This document shows positions 26,280-34,079 of a stretch of DNA of 64,000 nt, in pieces. Positions within the stretch are counted from its first letter, which is position 1; each line of letters begins with the position of its first letter. This DNA comes from Roseococcus pinisoli (GTDB lineage: Bacteria > Pseudomonadota > Alphaproteobacteria > Acetobacterales > Acetobacteraceae). The notes below the pieces were generated by a model. It had not been told where the DNA came from. It worked only from the letters and a program-made list of their open reading frames with translations, and did not search any database. Both the position numbers and the translations under genes were made by a program. The stretch is from NCBI RefSeq assembly GCF_018413645.1, contig NZ_JAHCDA010000005.1:124001-188000 (forward strand), written 5' to 3'.

Positions 26280-26329
26280 GCAGCCCTCCTGCCTCTGCCC
26301 CAGCCGAAGGCAGGCTTCCGGAAAGCCAG

Positions 26330-26350
26330 ATTGTGCGCGGCCTGCGCGAT
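26330..26350. promoter_or_regulatory. Possible LysR binding box
   Basis: An imperfect dyad, ATTGTGCGC (26330-26338) and GCGCGAT (26344-26350), lies in the 112-bp divergent space between the regulator and its presumed target genes. It has the T-N11-A-like geometry of LysR boxes. Support comes from position and symmetry only. Confidence 0.35.
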
Positions 26351-26391
26351 CAGCAAGGTCCGCGTCACCGCAATTCCTGGGAGGAAGCTGC

Positions 26392-27111
26392 ATGAAACAC
26401 ATCCTGGCAGCGGCCGTCCTGGCCGCGCTGTCGATGGGCGCCCCGCGCGCCGAAGGGTCGGAGCGCTTCCCGCCGCACGATCATCCCGCCATCATCGGCG
26501 TGCTGTCCCTGCCCCATGCGCCGGCCGAGGAGCGCGCGGCCGCCGTGCTGGTCCTGCCCGACACGCTGGGCCCCGACCGCCGCGCCGATCCCTATGTCGA
26601 TGCGCTGAACGCGGCCGGGCTGATGGTGCTGGAGGTGGATCTGGAAGCCGTCGCGGAGACCGCGCAGCTGTCACTGACCGACGCGGCCGCACTGGTGCTG
26701 CAGGAGCTGGAGCGTGATCCGCGCGTGGTGGAGGGGCGGATCGCGCTGCTCGGCTTCGGCGCGGGCGGCCGCGCGGCGCTCCAGGTATCAGGCGATGTGG
26801 CGCGGGTGGCCCTCTATCCGGGCTGCGCCGGCCTGGGCCCGCTGCCGGAAGCGCCCCGCCTGATCGTCCATGGTGATGCCGATGCCGCGAACCGGCCGGA
26901 GGACTGCCAGCGGCTGGGCGGGGCCCGCACCGAGATTCCCGGCGCCGGCTATGCCTGGGACCGCCCGCCGCATGGCGCCGAGGGGCCCGTCCTTCTGCCG
27001 CGCCCGGATGGGCCGGGGCGCCTGCCGGCCACGCCGCATCCGGATTTCTGGGACCTTTCCGTCCCCTTAGTCACGACCTGGCTGACGCGGGAGCTGCGCC
27101 ATGCCGAATGA
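26392..27111 (+). CDS. Exported dienelactone hydrolase-like protein lacking catalytic residues
   Basis: 239 residues. Signal peptide MKHILAAAVLAALSMGAPRAEG, then an alpha/beta-hydrolase core with VLVLPDTLGPDRRADPYVDALNAAGLMVL, RIALLGFGAGGRAAL and PRLIVHGDADAANRPEDC. In the dienelactone hydrolase family the elbow is G-x-C/S-x-G-G; here it is GFGAGG (121-126), with glycine at the nucleophile position (123). The usual GAxHAFD histidine is replaced by tyrosine in GAGYAWD (Y187). So it is probably a non-catalytic binding protein or uses another site (H194 in PPHG). GGGAGGAAG precedes the ATG. It overlaps the permease gene by 11 bp and is divergent from the LysR gene. Confidence 0.72.
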   Translation: MKHILAAAVLAALSMGAPRAEGSERFPPHDHPAIIGVLSLPHAPAEERAAAVLVLPDTLGPDRRADPYVDALNAAGLMVLEVDLEAVAETAQLSLTDAAALVLQELERDPRVVEGRIALLGFGAGGRAALQVSGDVARVALYPGCAGLGPLPEAPRLIVHGDADAANRPEDCQRLGGARTEIPGAGYAWDRPPHGAEGPVLLPRPDGPGRLPATPHPDFWDLSVPLVTTWLTRELRHAE

Positions 27112-27844
27112 TCCCGCGCTGCTGGCCGCCGTCGCCGTCATATTCGTCCTGGCCGGGATCGCAAAGGGCGTGGTCGGCCTTGGCCTACCCACCCTCTCCA
27201 TGGGCCTGCTGACGCTGATGGTGGCCCCCGCCCAGGCCGCGACGCTGCTGCTCGCCCCCTCCTTCGCCACCAACCTCTGGCAGATGGTGGTGGGGCCGCA
27301 TCTGCGCCCGCTCCTGCGGCGGCTCTGGCCGATGCTGGGCGGCGCCTGTTTGGGTACCGTGCTGGGCGCGGGCTCGCTCACCGCGGGCAGCAAGGCGGCG
27401 GTGGCAGGGCTCGGCGTCGTGCTGCTGCTCTATGCGGCCGTGGCGCTCTGGGCGCCGCGCCTCCGGGTGCCGCGGGACGTGGAGGGCTGGCTCGGCCCGG
27501 TCATCGGCGTGGCCACGGGGCTGGTGACGGGGGCGACCGGCGTCTTCGTCGTTCCCGCCGTGCCCTATCTCCAGGCAATCGGGCTCGAGAAGGACGAGCT
27601 CGTGCAGGCGCTGGGCCTTTCCTTCACCGTCTCGACCGTGGCGCTGGGCCTCGGTCTCGGGCTGAACGGCGGCTTCTCCTCGCCGATGGTCCTGACCTCC
27701 CTGCTCGCGCTGGTGCCGGCGATGCTCGGGATGCAGCTCGGCCAGCACCTGCGCACGCGGATGGCGCCGCCGGTCTTCCGCTTCTGGTTCCTCGCCTCGC
27801 TCGCCCTGTTGGGCGTCTGGCTCGCTTTCGGCAGCCTGCTCTAG
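27101..27844 (+). CDS. TauE/SafE family sulfite exporter-like permease
   Basis: 247 residues, about seven to eight predicted membrane helices (for instance AAVAVIFVLAGIAKGVVGLGLP, AVAGLGVVLLLYAAVALWAP, VIGVATGLVTGATGVFVVPAV). The duplicated GxxxGxGLP and GATGVFVVPAVPYLQ motifs mark the TauE/SafE family, which moves sulfite, sulfoacetate and other organic anions. The ATG lies inside the end of the exported hydrolase-like gene, so the two are co-translated and probably both regulated by the LysR protein. Substrate cannot be deduced from sequence. Confidence 0.85.
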   Translation: MPNDPALLAAVAVIFVLAGIAKGVVGLGLPTLSMGLLTLMVAPAQAATLLLAPSFATNLWQMVVGPHLRPLLRRLWPMLGGACLGTVLGAGSLTAGSKAAVAGLGVVLLLYAAVALWAPRLRVPRDVEGWLGPVIGVATGLVTGATGVFVVPAVPYLQAIGLEKDELVQALGLSFTVSTVALGLGLGLNGGFSSPMVLTSLLALVPAMLGMQLGQHLRTRMAPPVFRFWFLASLALLGVWLAFGSLL

Positions 27845-27926
27845 CTGCGCCGTCGCAGTTGCTCCAGAATGCCGGCAACAGAGGCGCCGCCGTCGAGCAG
27901 CGCCGTCCCGGAAACGGAGCCAGAGC

Positions 27927-29096
27927 ATGAATGCCATCACCGGCCGCGAGCCGCAGGACCTCAACGCCCTTCCGGACGACGCCTTCCGCGCGCATATCCG
28001 CGCCTGGATCGAGGCCAATTACCCAGCCGAGATCCGCAATCCCGAGAAGCGCCTCCATTGGGAGGAGAACAAGGTCTGGTACTTCAAGCTGGCCGAGAAG
28101 GGCTGGCTCGCGCCCGGCTGGCCGCGCGAATATGGCGGCCTTGGCCTGCTGCCCGCCAAGCAGATCATCTTCACCGAGGAGCTGGAGCGTCACGGCTGCG
28201 CCCGCTGCAACGACCACGGCATCATCATGCTGGGCCCGTTGGTCATCCGCTACGGCACCGAGGAGCAGAAGCAGCACTACCTGCCCAAGATCCTGAGCGG
28301 CGAGCACATCTGGTGCCAGGGCTATTCCGAGCCGAATTCGGGCTCCGACCTCGCCTCGCTCCGCACCGAGGCCGTCGATGCCGGCGACCATTACGTCGTG
28401 AACGGCCAGAAGATCTGGACGACGCTGGCGCAGGACGCGAACTGGATCTTCCTGCTCGTCCGCACCGACAAGGCGGCGAAGAAGCAGGAGGGCATCTCCT
28501 TCCTGCTGGTGGACATGAACACGCCGGGCATCACCGTGCGCCCCATCATCAACCTCGAGATGCATGACGAGTTCTGCGAGGTCTTCTTCGACAATGTGAA
28601 GGTGCCCAAGGCCAACCTGGTGGGCCAGCTCAACAAGGGCTGGGACATGGCCAAGGCCCTGCTCTCCTTCGAGCGCATCTACCTCGGCTCGCCGCGCCAG
28701 AGCGCCTATGCGCTGACGCGCCTGAAGCAGCTCGCCGAGCGCATGGGCGTGGCCGACGAGGCGAGCTTCCAGGAGCGCTATGCGCGCCATCGCTGCGACC
28801 TGGAGGACCTCAAGGCCCTCTACGGCCGCTATGTCGAGGTGCTGAAGCAGGGCCGCCCGCTGGGCGCCGACGTCTCGCAGCTCAAGGTCATCCAGTCCGA
28901 GCTCTTCCAGCGCATCACCGAGACCATGCTGGAAGTGGCCGGCGAGAATGCCGGGCTGTTCGGGCCGATGGAGGGCAACCGGAACCTCAATCCCGGCGCG
29001 CTCTACATCCAGGCGCGGCCGACCACGATCTACGGCGGCACGAACGAGATCCAGCGCAACATCATCAGCAAGAACGTGCTGGAACTCCCGGGCTGA
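27927..29096 (+). CDS. Acyl-CoA dehydrogenase (second)
   Basis: 389 residues. All three domains are present: N-terminal FKLAEKGWLAPGWPREYGGLGLLPAKQIIFTEELERHG, the middle beta domain with WCQGYSEPNSGSDLASLRTEA and VNGQKIWTTLAQDANWIFLLVRTD, and the C-terminal domain with NPGALYIQARPTTIYGGTNEIQRNIISKNVL. The FAD-binding motif YGGTNEIQRNII is typical. This type is often found in steroid, terpenoid or aromatic acyl-CoA catabolism. RBS GGAG precedes the ATG by 7 nt. It is distant from the other acyl-CoA dehydrogenase and monocistronic here. Confidence 0.9.
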   Translation: MNAITGREPQDLNALPDDAFRAHIRAWIEANYPAEIRNPEKRLHWEENKVWYFKLAEKGWLAPGWPREYGGLGLLPAKQIIFTEELERHGCARCNDHGIIMLGPLVIRYGTEEQKQHYLPKILSGEHIWCQGYSEPNSGSDLASLRTEAVDAGDHYVVNGQKIWTTLAQDANWIFLLVRTDKAAKKQEGISFLLVDMNTPGITVRPIINLEMHDEFCEVFFDNVKVPKANLVGQLNKGWDMAKALLSFERIYLGSPRQSAYALTRLKQLAERMGVADEASFQERYARHRCDLEDLKALYGRYVEVLKQGRPLGADVSQLKVIQSELFQRITETMLEVAGENAGLFGPMEGNRNLNPGALYIQARPTTIYGGTNEIQRNIISKNVLELPG

Positions 29097-29139
29097 GGCT
29101 CAGCCTCGCCCTTTCATGACCACCTGCCCGGGGCCGGCC

Positions 29140-29529
29140 TCAGTCCGGCTCCCGCCGCAGCAGCTTCTCCGCCTCGGCCATGCTGCGCACCACCGTCAGG
29201 ATCCGGCGCGGGAAATGCAGCGCGCAGGCCCTGATCCAGAGCGGCATGGCCGCATCGGACGACACGAAGATCGCGTAGCGCCCCGCATCACGCTCATCGG
29301 CGATGGTCGCGTAAAGCCGCGCGAATTGCGTGATGTCGTCGTGGCTTACGGTGCCGTGATAGATGCGCATATCGTAGAGCCAGTCGTAGCCCACGGCTTC
29401 CGGATGCTGGTCCAGCCAGCCCTGCATGGCATCGAGGAAGGCCCGGCCGGTCGTGCTGATGGCGAAGCGCATCACCAGCCGGCGACGATCCGGCTGGGCG
29501 TCGACCCGCATTGTCGCGCCTGCTTCCAT
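29140..29529 (-). CDS. Small protein resembling SpoIIAA/STAS-like domains
   Basis: 129 residues, no signal peptide. The C-terminal two thirds has the pattern GRAFLDAMQGWLDQHPEAVGYDWLYDMRIYHGTVSHDDITQFARLY, then RYAIFVSSDAAMPLWIRACALHFPRRILTVVRSMAEAEKLL, similar to SpoIIAA-like proteins in which a central D-R and a terminal amphipathic segment recur. The ATG at 29529 has AGGGG 8 nt upstream; ATG 29511 is an alternative. It is antisense between the acyl-CoA dehydrogenase and the amidase. Function unknown. Confidence 0.65.
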   Translation of the reverse strand: MEAGATMRVDAQPDRRRLVMRFAISTTGRAFLDAMQGWLDQHPEAVGYDWLYDMRIYHGTVSHDDITQFARLYATIADERDAGRYAIFVSSDAAMPLWIRACALHFPRRILTVVRSMAEAEKLLRREPD

Positions 29530-29632
29530 ACCGCTCGCCCCTCACATTCCCCCGGCCAGGATACATGAGCGCGACCGGTTGACCAGAAACCTTCCGACGG
29601 AGAAGGATTCAATTTCCAAGAAGGAGCGTGCA

Positions 29633-31036
29633 ATGCCCGATCTCTGGCGGCTGGATGCGACGGAACTGGCGCAACGCGTGCGAAGCCGCGAGGTCTCGGC
29701 CCGGGAGGCCACGCTCTCGGCCCTCGCCCGGCTCGACGCCGTGAACCCCCGCCTCAACGCGGTGGTGCAGACCATGCCCGAGGAGGCGCTCGCCGCGGCC
29801 GATGCCGTGGACCGCGCCCTCGCGGCCGGAGAGCCCGGCGGGCTGCTGGCCGGCGTGCCCGTCACCGTGAAGGTGAATATCGACCAGAAGGGCTTCGCGA
29901 CCACCAACGGCCTCAAGCTCCAGGCCTCCCATCGCGCGACCGAGGACAGCCCGGTTGTGGCCAATCTCAGGAATGCCGGGGCCATCATCATCGGGCGCAC
30001 CAATACGCCCGCCTTCTCGCTGCGCTGGTTCACCTCCAACGACGTGCATGGCGAGACCTTCAACCCGCGCGACAAGGGGCTGACGCCCGGCGGTTCCTCG
30101 GGCGGGGCGAGCTCGGCCACGGCTGCCGGGATCGGCGCCATCGGCCATGGCACAGATATCGGCGGCTCCGTCCGCTACCCGGCCTATGCCTGCGGCATCC
30201 ATGGGCTGCGGCCGACGCTGGGGCGCATCCCGGCCTGGAATCCGAGCCTGCCCGACCGCGACATCGGCCCGCAGCTCATGGCCGTGAGCGGCCCACTGGC
30301 GCGCTCGATCCCCGATCTGAGGCTGGCCCTGGCAGCGATGAGCGTCGGCGATGTGCGCGACCCCTGGTGGGTGCCGGCCCCGCTGGAGGGTCCGCCGGCG
30401 CCGAGGCGCGTGGCGCTCTGCGTCGCGCCGGAGGGGATGAAGGTCGCGCCGCCCGTCGTCGCAGCCCTGCGTGACGCCGCGGCGCGGCTCCACAGCGCCG
30501 GGTGGGAAGTCGAGGAGGTGGACGAGGTGCCGCCCCTGCGCGAACCCGCCCGGCTGCAGGCCCGGCTCTGGCTGGCCAACCTGCCCCGCGGCGGCCTGGA
30601 GATGGCCGAGCGCGAGGGCGAGGCGGCCTCGCTCGCGGTCTATCGCCACATGGCGGCGCTCACGACCCCGCCGGACATCGCCGAATTGCAGGACACGCTG
30701 ACGCGGCGGCTCGGCTTCCTTCGCGACTGGATGCTGTTCTTCGAGCGCTATCCGGTGGTCCTGCTGCCGGTCTCGGGTGAGCTCCCCTTCCCCAACCACG
30801 CCGACCAGCGCGGTGCGGAGGCCTTCTCGGCCATCATCGAGGCGCAGCTGGTCCAGGTCGGCCTGCCGCTCATGGGGCTGCCGGGCCTGACGGTCTCGAC
30901 CGGCCTGGTGGGCAAGGCGCCCGTGGGCGTGCAGCTCGTCGGCGGCCGCTATCGGGAGGACCTGTTGCTGGCCGCCGGCGAGGACATCGCGGCGGGCGGC
31001 ACGCCCCCCTCGCCCATCGATCCGGACTGGGATTAG
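29633..31036 (+). CDS. Amidase signature enzyme
   Basis: 467 residues. Serine amidohydrolase that cleaves a carboxamide or aryl amide. Seen: the Ser-cisSer-Lys triad with the lysine in VTVKVNID (around residue 80), the cis-serine in LTPGGSSGGASS and the nucleophile in DIGGSVRYPAY, plus GLRPTLGRIPAW. ATG 29633 follows AAGGAG at 6 nt, and the domain begins right after. The frame continues upstream as ATG 29426, but there it runs antisense to the SpoIIAA-like gene and is rejected. It could act on nitriles-derived amides, malonamates or peptides; the family is too broad to choose. The small lipoprotein 8 bp downstream may be co-transcribed. Confidence 0.88.
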   Translation: MPDLWRLDATELAQRVRSREVSAREATLSALARLDAVNPRLNAVVQTMPEEALAAADAVDRALAAGEPGGLLAGVPVTVKVNIDQKGFATTNGLKLQASHRATEDSPVVANLRNAGAIIIGRTNTPAFSLRWFTSNDVHGETFNPRDKGLTPGGSSGGASSATAAGIGAIGHGTDIGGSVRYPAYACGIHGLRPTLGRIPAWNPSLPDRDIGPQLMAVSGPLARSIPDLRLALAAMSVGDVRDPWWVPAPLEGPPAPRRVALCVAPEGMKVAPPVVAALRDAAARLHSAGWEVEEVDEVPPLREPARLQARLWLANLPRGGLEMAEREGEAASLAVYRHMAALTTPPDIAELQDTLTRRLGFLRDWMLFFERYPVVLLPVSGELPFPNHADQRGAEAFSAIIEAQLVQVGLPLMGLPGLTVSTGLVGKAPVGVQLVGGRYREDLLLAAGEDIAAGGTPPSPIDPDWD

Positions 31037-31044
31037 ACAGGGGC

Positions 31045-31386
31045 ATGCGCGCCCTTCTGCTCCTGCCCCTGCTCCTCGCCGCCTGTGTCGCACCGCCTCC
31101 TGGCTCCCTGGGAGGCTGCGACGGCCGGATCCAGCTGCGCAACGCCTCGCCCGTCGCGGTGGAGCAGCTCTATGTCAGCGCGGCCGGGCCCGCCGACTGG
31201 GGGCGGGACCAGCTCTCGCCCGGCACCTTGTCCAGCGGGGCCGCGCGCGACGTCGTCGCCCGGCCGGGCCTCAATGCCGTGCGCGTGGTCTTCGTGAATG
31301 GCCGCGCGGTCGAGATGGCGGGCCTGGACGTCTGCGCGACCCCCGTCCTCACCGTGCAGCCCAACGGGCTGCAGGCCAGCCGCTAG
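31045..31386 (+). CDS. Small lipoprotein with WGRDQL motif
   Basis: 113 residues. Lipobox LLAAC at Cys14 after a short leader (MRALLLLPLLLAAC). The mature part contains IQLRNASPVAVEQLYVSAAGPADWGRDQLSPGTLSSGAARDV, the pattern N-x-S/T-x-x-x-L-Y-V-S-x-W-G-x-D-x-L shared with a group of small periplasmic proteins of unknown function. Two other cysteines (CDG, DVCATP) may form a disulfide. Follows the amidase by 8 bp in the same direction and ends at a bidirectional terminator. Confidence 0.7.
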   Translation: MRALLLLPLLLAACVAPPPGSLGGCDGRIQLRNASPVAVEQLYVSAAGPADWGRDQLSPGTLSSGAARDVVARPGLNAVRVVFVNGRAVEMAGLDVCATPVLTVQPNGLQASR

Positions 31387-31420
31387 CCGCTCGGACCGGG
31401 CGAAAAGGTCCTGAAACGCA

Positions 31421-31444
31421 AAACGGGGCCCGAGGGCCCCGTTT
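31421..31444. terminator. Bidirectional intrinsic terminator
   Basis: AAACGGGGCCC pairs with its complement GGGCCCCGTTT around 2-4 loop bases. The stem is flanked by A residues on one side and T residues on the other, so it can act in both directions, ending the plus-strand amidase/lipoprotein unit and the minus-strand DUF3052 unit that converge here. Confidence 0.85.
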
Positions 31445-31467
31445 CGCCTGATGCCTTGAAAAGCGGT

Positions 31468-31863
31468 TCAGGCCTTGCGCGCGAGCGTCGGAATCTCCTC
31501 GCGCAGGCGGAAGCGGAGGGCCGACCAGGTGGCGTCCAGCGCAACCTGAGTGACCGGCAGCAGCCCGGCCTGGGTCAACGGCTCCCAGCCATGGTCGCGA
31601 TCCAGATCCGAGCGCACTGGCCCGTTCTTCTTCGGATACGCGAACCACAGCCGCCCGCCGACGCCGTAGAGGTCGAGGGCGCGCGCAGCGACACGGCCCA
31701 GCGACGCACGGTCGGAGGCGAAAGCGAGGATGAGCTCCGGCTCGGAAGCCGAGGTGGCCGGCAGGCCGTGCTTCAGGCCGGCCGGCGGTTCGAGAACGGA
31801 GCACACCATGCCGGGCTTGAAGCCGAGCTTGCGGGGAATGGTGGCTTGGATGGCAGCGTCAAT
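31468..31863 (-). CDS. DUF3052 family protein with a probable non-canonical start
   Basis: Ends with LWFAYPKKNGPVRSDL and VALDATWSALRFRLRE, the DUF3052 signatures. If started at the first ATG (31809) it has 113 residues and begins after the usual family N-terminus. Reading upstream in the same frame gives RKLGFKPGM, the conserved KLG-x-KPG opening of the family, but there is no ATG, GTG or TTG before an in-frame TGA at 31872-31870; only CTG (31866) and ATT (31863) are possible. GGAG lies 6 nt before the CTG and 9 nt before the ATT, and the ATT overlaps the TGA of the upstream Bug-type gene by one base. I use ATT as the tentative start. Alternative: the N-terminus is truncated and ATG 31809 is used. 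Function unknown. Confidence 0.6.
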   Translation of the reverse strand: MDAAIQATIPRKLGFKPGMVCSVLEPPAGLKHGLPATSASEPELILAFASDRASLGRVAARALDLYGVGGRLWFAYPKKNGPVRSDLDRDHGWEPLTQAGLLPVTQVALDATWSALRFRLREEIPTLARKA

Positions 31864-32911
31864 CAGCGGTCACTCCGGCGGCTCTAGCCACCGGCCCCCA
31901 TATGGAATCCTGCGCGCGGATGGTGGTCGCGAGCTCAATCCGCGTCCCCCCGATGGGTTCGGCCGACAGTGCCCGCAATCGGTTGACCACTGCAGCGTCA
32001 CGCGCCACTGCGATGGCTGCCGCCTCCAGCTTGCTCAGGACGGTACTGGCCAATCCGCGCGGCCCCATCAGCGCGAGCCAGGTCTCGGCTTCGTAGCCGG
32101 CGACGGTCTCCGCCACTGTCGGGGTCTCGGGCAGAAGGGCCGACCGGGCGCGCGAAGTCACAGCCAGAAGTCTGACCCGTCCTTCCCGCACCAGTGGCAA
32201 TCCGATGACAGCAGCCTCCACATAGACCTGGACACTCCCGTTGAGCAATTCAGGAAGTGCACCTGCAATCCCGCGAAAATGCACAAAATCGCAACGCGCC
32301 CCCGCTGATCTCATGAGAAGCTCGAGCGCCAGATGCTGCGCGGAACCCGCCCCTGGCGTGCCGCAAGTCCCTGGTCTTGCTTTCAAATTCTCGATGAGGT
32401 CACCGACCGTCCGGTCGTCCGAGCCCGGCCCCGTCAGCACCAGGAAAGGTAAGCTCGCGAAGCGGCTTATGGGGGTCAGGTCTGCTTGTGGGTCATAGCC
32501 GAGATGGCGGGACAGGTGCCGGTTCAGCAACATCGTCGTCGCGGTCACGACGCCGAGCGTGTTCCCGTCCGGAATGGAGCGCGCGAGCTCCTCGCCCGCG
32601 ACGTTGCCGCGCGCACCGGTCCGATTCTCGACCCGCACGGGCCGGAAAAGGCGCTCGCTCAGCCCCTGGGCGAGCACGCGCGAGATCTCATCCACGCCGC
32701 TTCCGGGCGGCATGCCGACCAGCAGGCGGATCGGCTCGCGTTCGTCGGCGACGGTCGGAGGAGGAGCAGGAGAGGTGGAGGATTGTGCGCCGGCCAGCGC
32801 CGGCAGCAGCGCGAGGCCCACCGCACAACCCGCGATCAAAAGGAGACGATGCGCGCGCAAGAGGCTTTCCTGCCGGCGGGATACCGGTTCTGATGAGGGC
32901 CGCACAGTCAC
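31859..32911 (-). CDS. Bug/TctC-type tripartite tricarboxylate transporter receptor
   Basis: 350 residues if started at GTG 32911. Leader RRQESLLRAHRLLLIAGCAVGLALLPALAGAQ, then the Bug fold: IRLLVGMPPGSGVDEISRVLAQGLSERLFRPVRVENRTGARGNVAGEELARSIPDGNTLGVV, PISRFASLPFLVLTGP and VHFRGIAGALPELLNGSVQVYVEAAVIGLPLV. Such periplasmic receptors capture carboxylates for TctAB or act as sensors; no TctA/TctB is nearby, so it is an orphan. Frame remains open to 33088; those extra 59 residues precede the signal peptide and are rejected. Ribosome binding site is weak. Its stop codon abuts the DUF3052 start. Divergent from sdhC. Confidence 0.75.
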   Translation of the reverse strand: MTVRPSSEPVSRRQESLLRAHRLLLIAGCAVGLALLPALAGAQSSTSPAPPPTVADEREPIRLLVGMPPGSGVDEISRVLAQGLSERLFRPVRVENRTGARGNVAGEELARSIPDGNTLGVVTATTMLLNRHLSRHLGYDPQADLTPISRFASLPFLVLTGPGSDDRTVGDLIENLKARPGTCGTPGAGSAQHLALELLMRSAGARCDFVHFRGIAGALPELLNGSVQVYVEAAVIGLPLVREGRVRLLAVTSRARSALLPETPTVAETVAGYEAETWLALMGPRGLASTVLSKLEAAAIAVARDAAVVNRLRALSAEPIGGTRIELATTIRAQDSIWGPVARAAGVTAD

Positions 32912-32989
32912 TTCCCGGAGGCCCCGGGTCAATGTGGAACTTCGCAGCTGCGAGACACCCTCCTTGCAAGACGTCGTGAGCATGCCCAC

Positions 32990-33006
32990 TTGCGAATTAT
33001 TCGCAA
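32990..33006. promoter_or_regulatory. Fur-box-like palindrome between sdhC and the Bug gene
   Basis: TTGCGAAT (32990-32997), one T, then its exact complement (32999-33006). The inner part has the AAT-N-ATT symmetry of the 7-1-7 Fur box, within an AT-rich patch of the divergent region. It is 34 bp upstream of the -35 of sdhC and 79 bp upstream of the Bug start, so it could control either. Confidence 0.5.
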
Positions 33007-33039
33007 TGAGCAGAAGCACTTCCGCGCCCCGGGGTCGGA

Positions 33040-33069
33040 TTGACGTCGCCTCGAAGGGACGCCTAGAAA
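33040..33069 (+). promoter_or_regulatory. Likely sdhCDAB promoter
   Basis: TTGACG (33040-33045, five of six) followed after 18 nt by TAGAAA (33064-33069, four of six), about 55 nt before the sdhC ATG. It is the best sigma70-like pair in the divergent region on this strand. Confidence 0.55.
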
Positions 33070-33123
33070 AGCCCGGCAAATCAGCCATGGCTGGAGTTCG
33101 TTTGAGATGAAGGCGCTGAGCGC

Positions 33124-33561
33124 ATGAGTGACCCGCGCGATGCTGGCATGATCGGCCGTCGCACCGACGGCAAGATCGTCCACCGCCCGCTCTCCCCGCA
33201 TCTGCAGGCCTACGACATGATGCAGATGACGAGCTTCACCTCGATCGCGCATCGAATGGCAGGCTGCGCCTGGGCCGCGGGTACGCTGCTCCTGGCCTGG
33301 TGGCTCATGGCTGCGGCCACCAGCGACGTCGCCTTCGCCCGCGTGCAGTGGTTCATGTCCTCCTTCCTCGGGATCCTGGTCCTCTTCGGCCTTACCCTGG
33401 CCGCCTGGTACCACACCCTCGCCGGCCTCCGGCACCTCGTCTGGGACGCCGGCTACGGCTTCGATATCCCGACCGTCTACAAGACGGGCCGCGCGGTCCT
33501 GATCGGCACCATCGTGCTGACGGTGCTGACCTGGCTCTTCGCCATCGCTTTCTGGGGCTGA
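33124..33561 (+). CDS. sdhC: Succinate dehydrogenase cytochrome b556 subunit
   Basis: 145 residues. Membrane anchor of complex II with three helices (AGCAWAAGTLLLAWWLMAAA, FLGILVLFGLTLAAWYHTLAGLRHLVWD, TGRAVLIGTIVLTVLTWLFAIAF). The family signature RPLSPHLQAYDMMQMTSFTSIAHRMAG (quinone site, Ser and Arg) is present, and the histidine in HTLAGLRHLVWDAG is a likely haem b ligand. ATG 33124 has AAGG a few bases upstream; ATG 33148 is the alternative. First gene of sdhCDAB, 5 bp before sdhD. Confidence 0.92.
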   Translation: MSDPRDAGMIGRRTDGKIVHRPLSPHLQAYDMMQMTSFTSIAHRMAGCAWAAGTLLLAWWLMAAATSDVAFARVQWFMSSFLGILVLFGLTLAAWYHTLAGLRHLVWDAGYGFDIPTVYKTGRAVLIGTIVLTVLTWLFAIAFWG

Positions 33562-33566
33562 GCATC

Positions 33567-33968
33567 ATGGCCACCGAAACCTCCCCCCGCGCGATGCGCA
33601 CCCCGCTCGGACGGGTTCGTGGCCTCGGCTCCGCGAAGTCCGGCACGCATCACTGGTGGATGCAGCGCGTCACCTCCATCGCGCTCCTGCCGCTGACGAT
33701 CTGGTTCGTGATCAGCATGATCGGGCTGGCCGGCGCCGGCTATCTCGAGACGCTGCTCTGGATCGGCAAGCCGGTGAACGCCGTGCTGATGATCTCGCTC
33801 ATCGCGCTGACCTTCCATCACATGGCGGCGGGCTTGCAGATCGTCATCGAGGACTATGTTCGCAACGAGGCCCAGCGCATCGTGGCGCTGCTCCTCGTCA
33901 AGGGCGGCTGCGCGCTCCTTGCGCTGGCCTGCACTTTCGCGGTCCTGCGCATCGCCTTCGCGATCTAG
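33567..33968 (+). CDS. sdhD: Succinate dehydrogenase hydrophobic anchor subunit
   Basis: 133 residues with three membrane helices. Seen: GLGSAKSGTHHWWMQRVTSIALLPLTIWFV, the alphaproteobacterial SdhD opening, and LTFHHMAAGLQIVIEDYV whose histidine is the second haem b ligand candidate, followed by a terminal helix. ATG 33567 begins six bases after the sdhC stop; upstream readings enter sdhC. A 111-bp gap to sdhA contains a GC-rich hairpin but the four genes keep the same direction. Confidence 0.9.
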   Translation: MATETSPRAMRTPLGRVRGLGSAKSGTHHWWMQRVTSIALLPLTIWFVISMIGLAGAGYLETLLWIGKPVNAVLMISLIALTFHHMAAGLQIVIEDYVRNEAQRIVALLLVKGGCALLALACTFAVLRIAFAI

Positions 33969-34079
33969 CCGCGCTGTTTCCGCGGCGGCCACGCGCCGCC
34001 GTTCCTGAGGCCGGCATGTTCCGGTGGGTCATTTGAGGCGCGGGGCCGGTTCCGCCGCGCCAGAGAGCGGATCGGGTCG

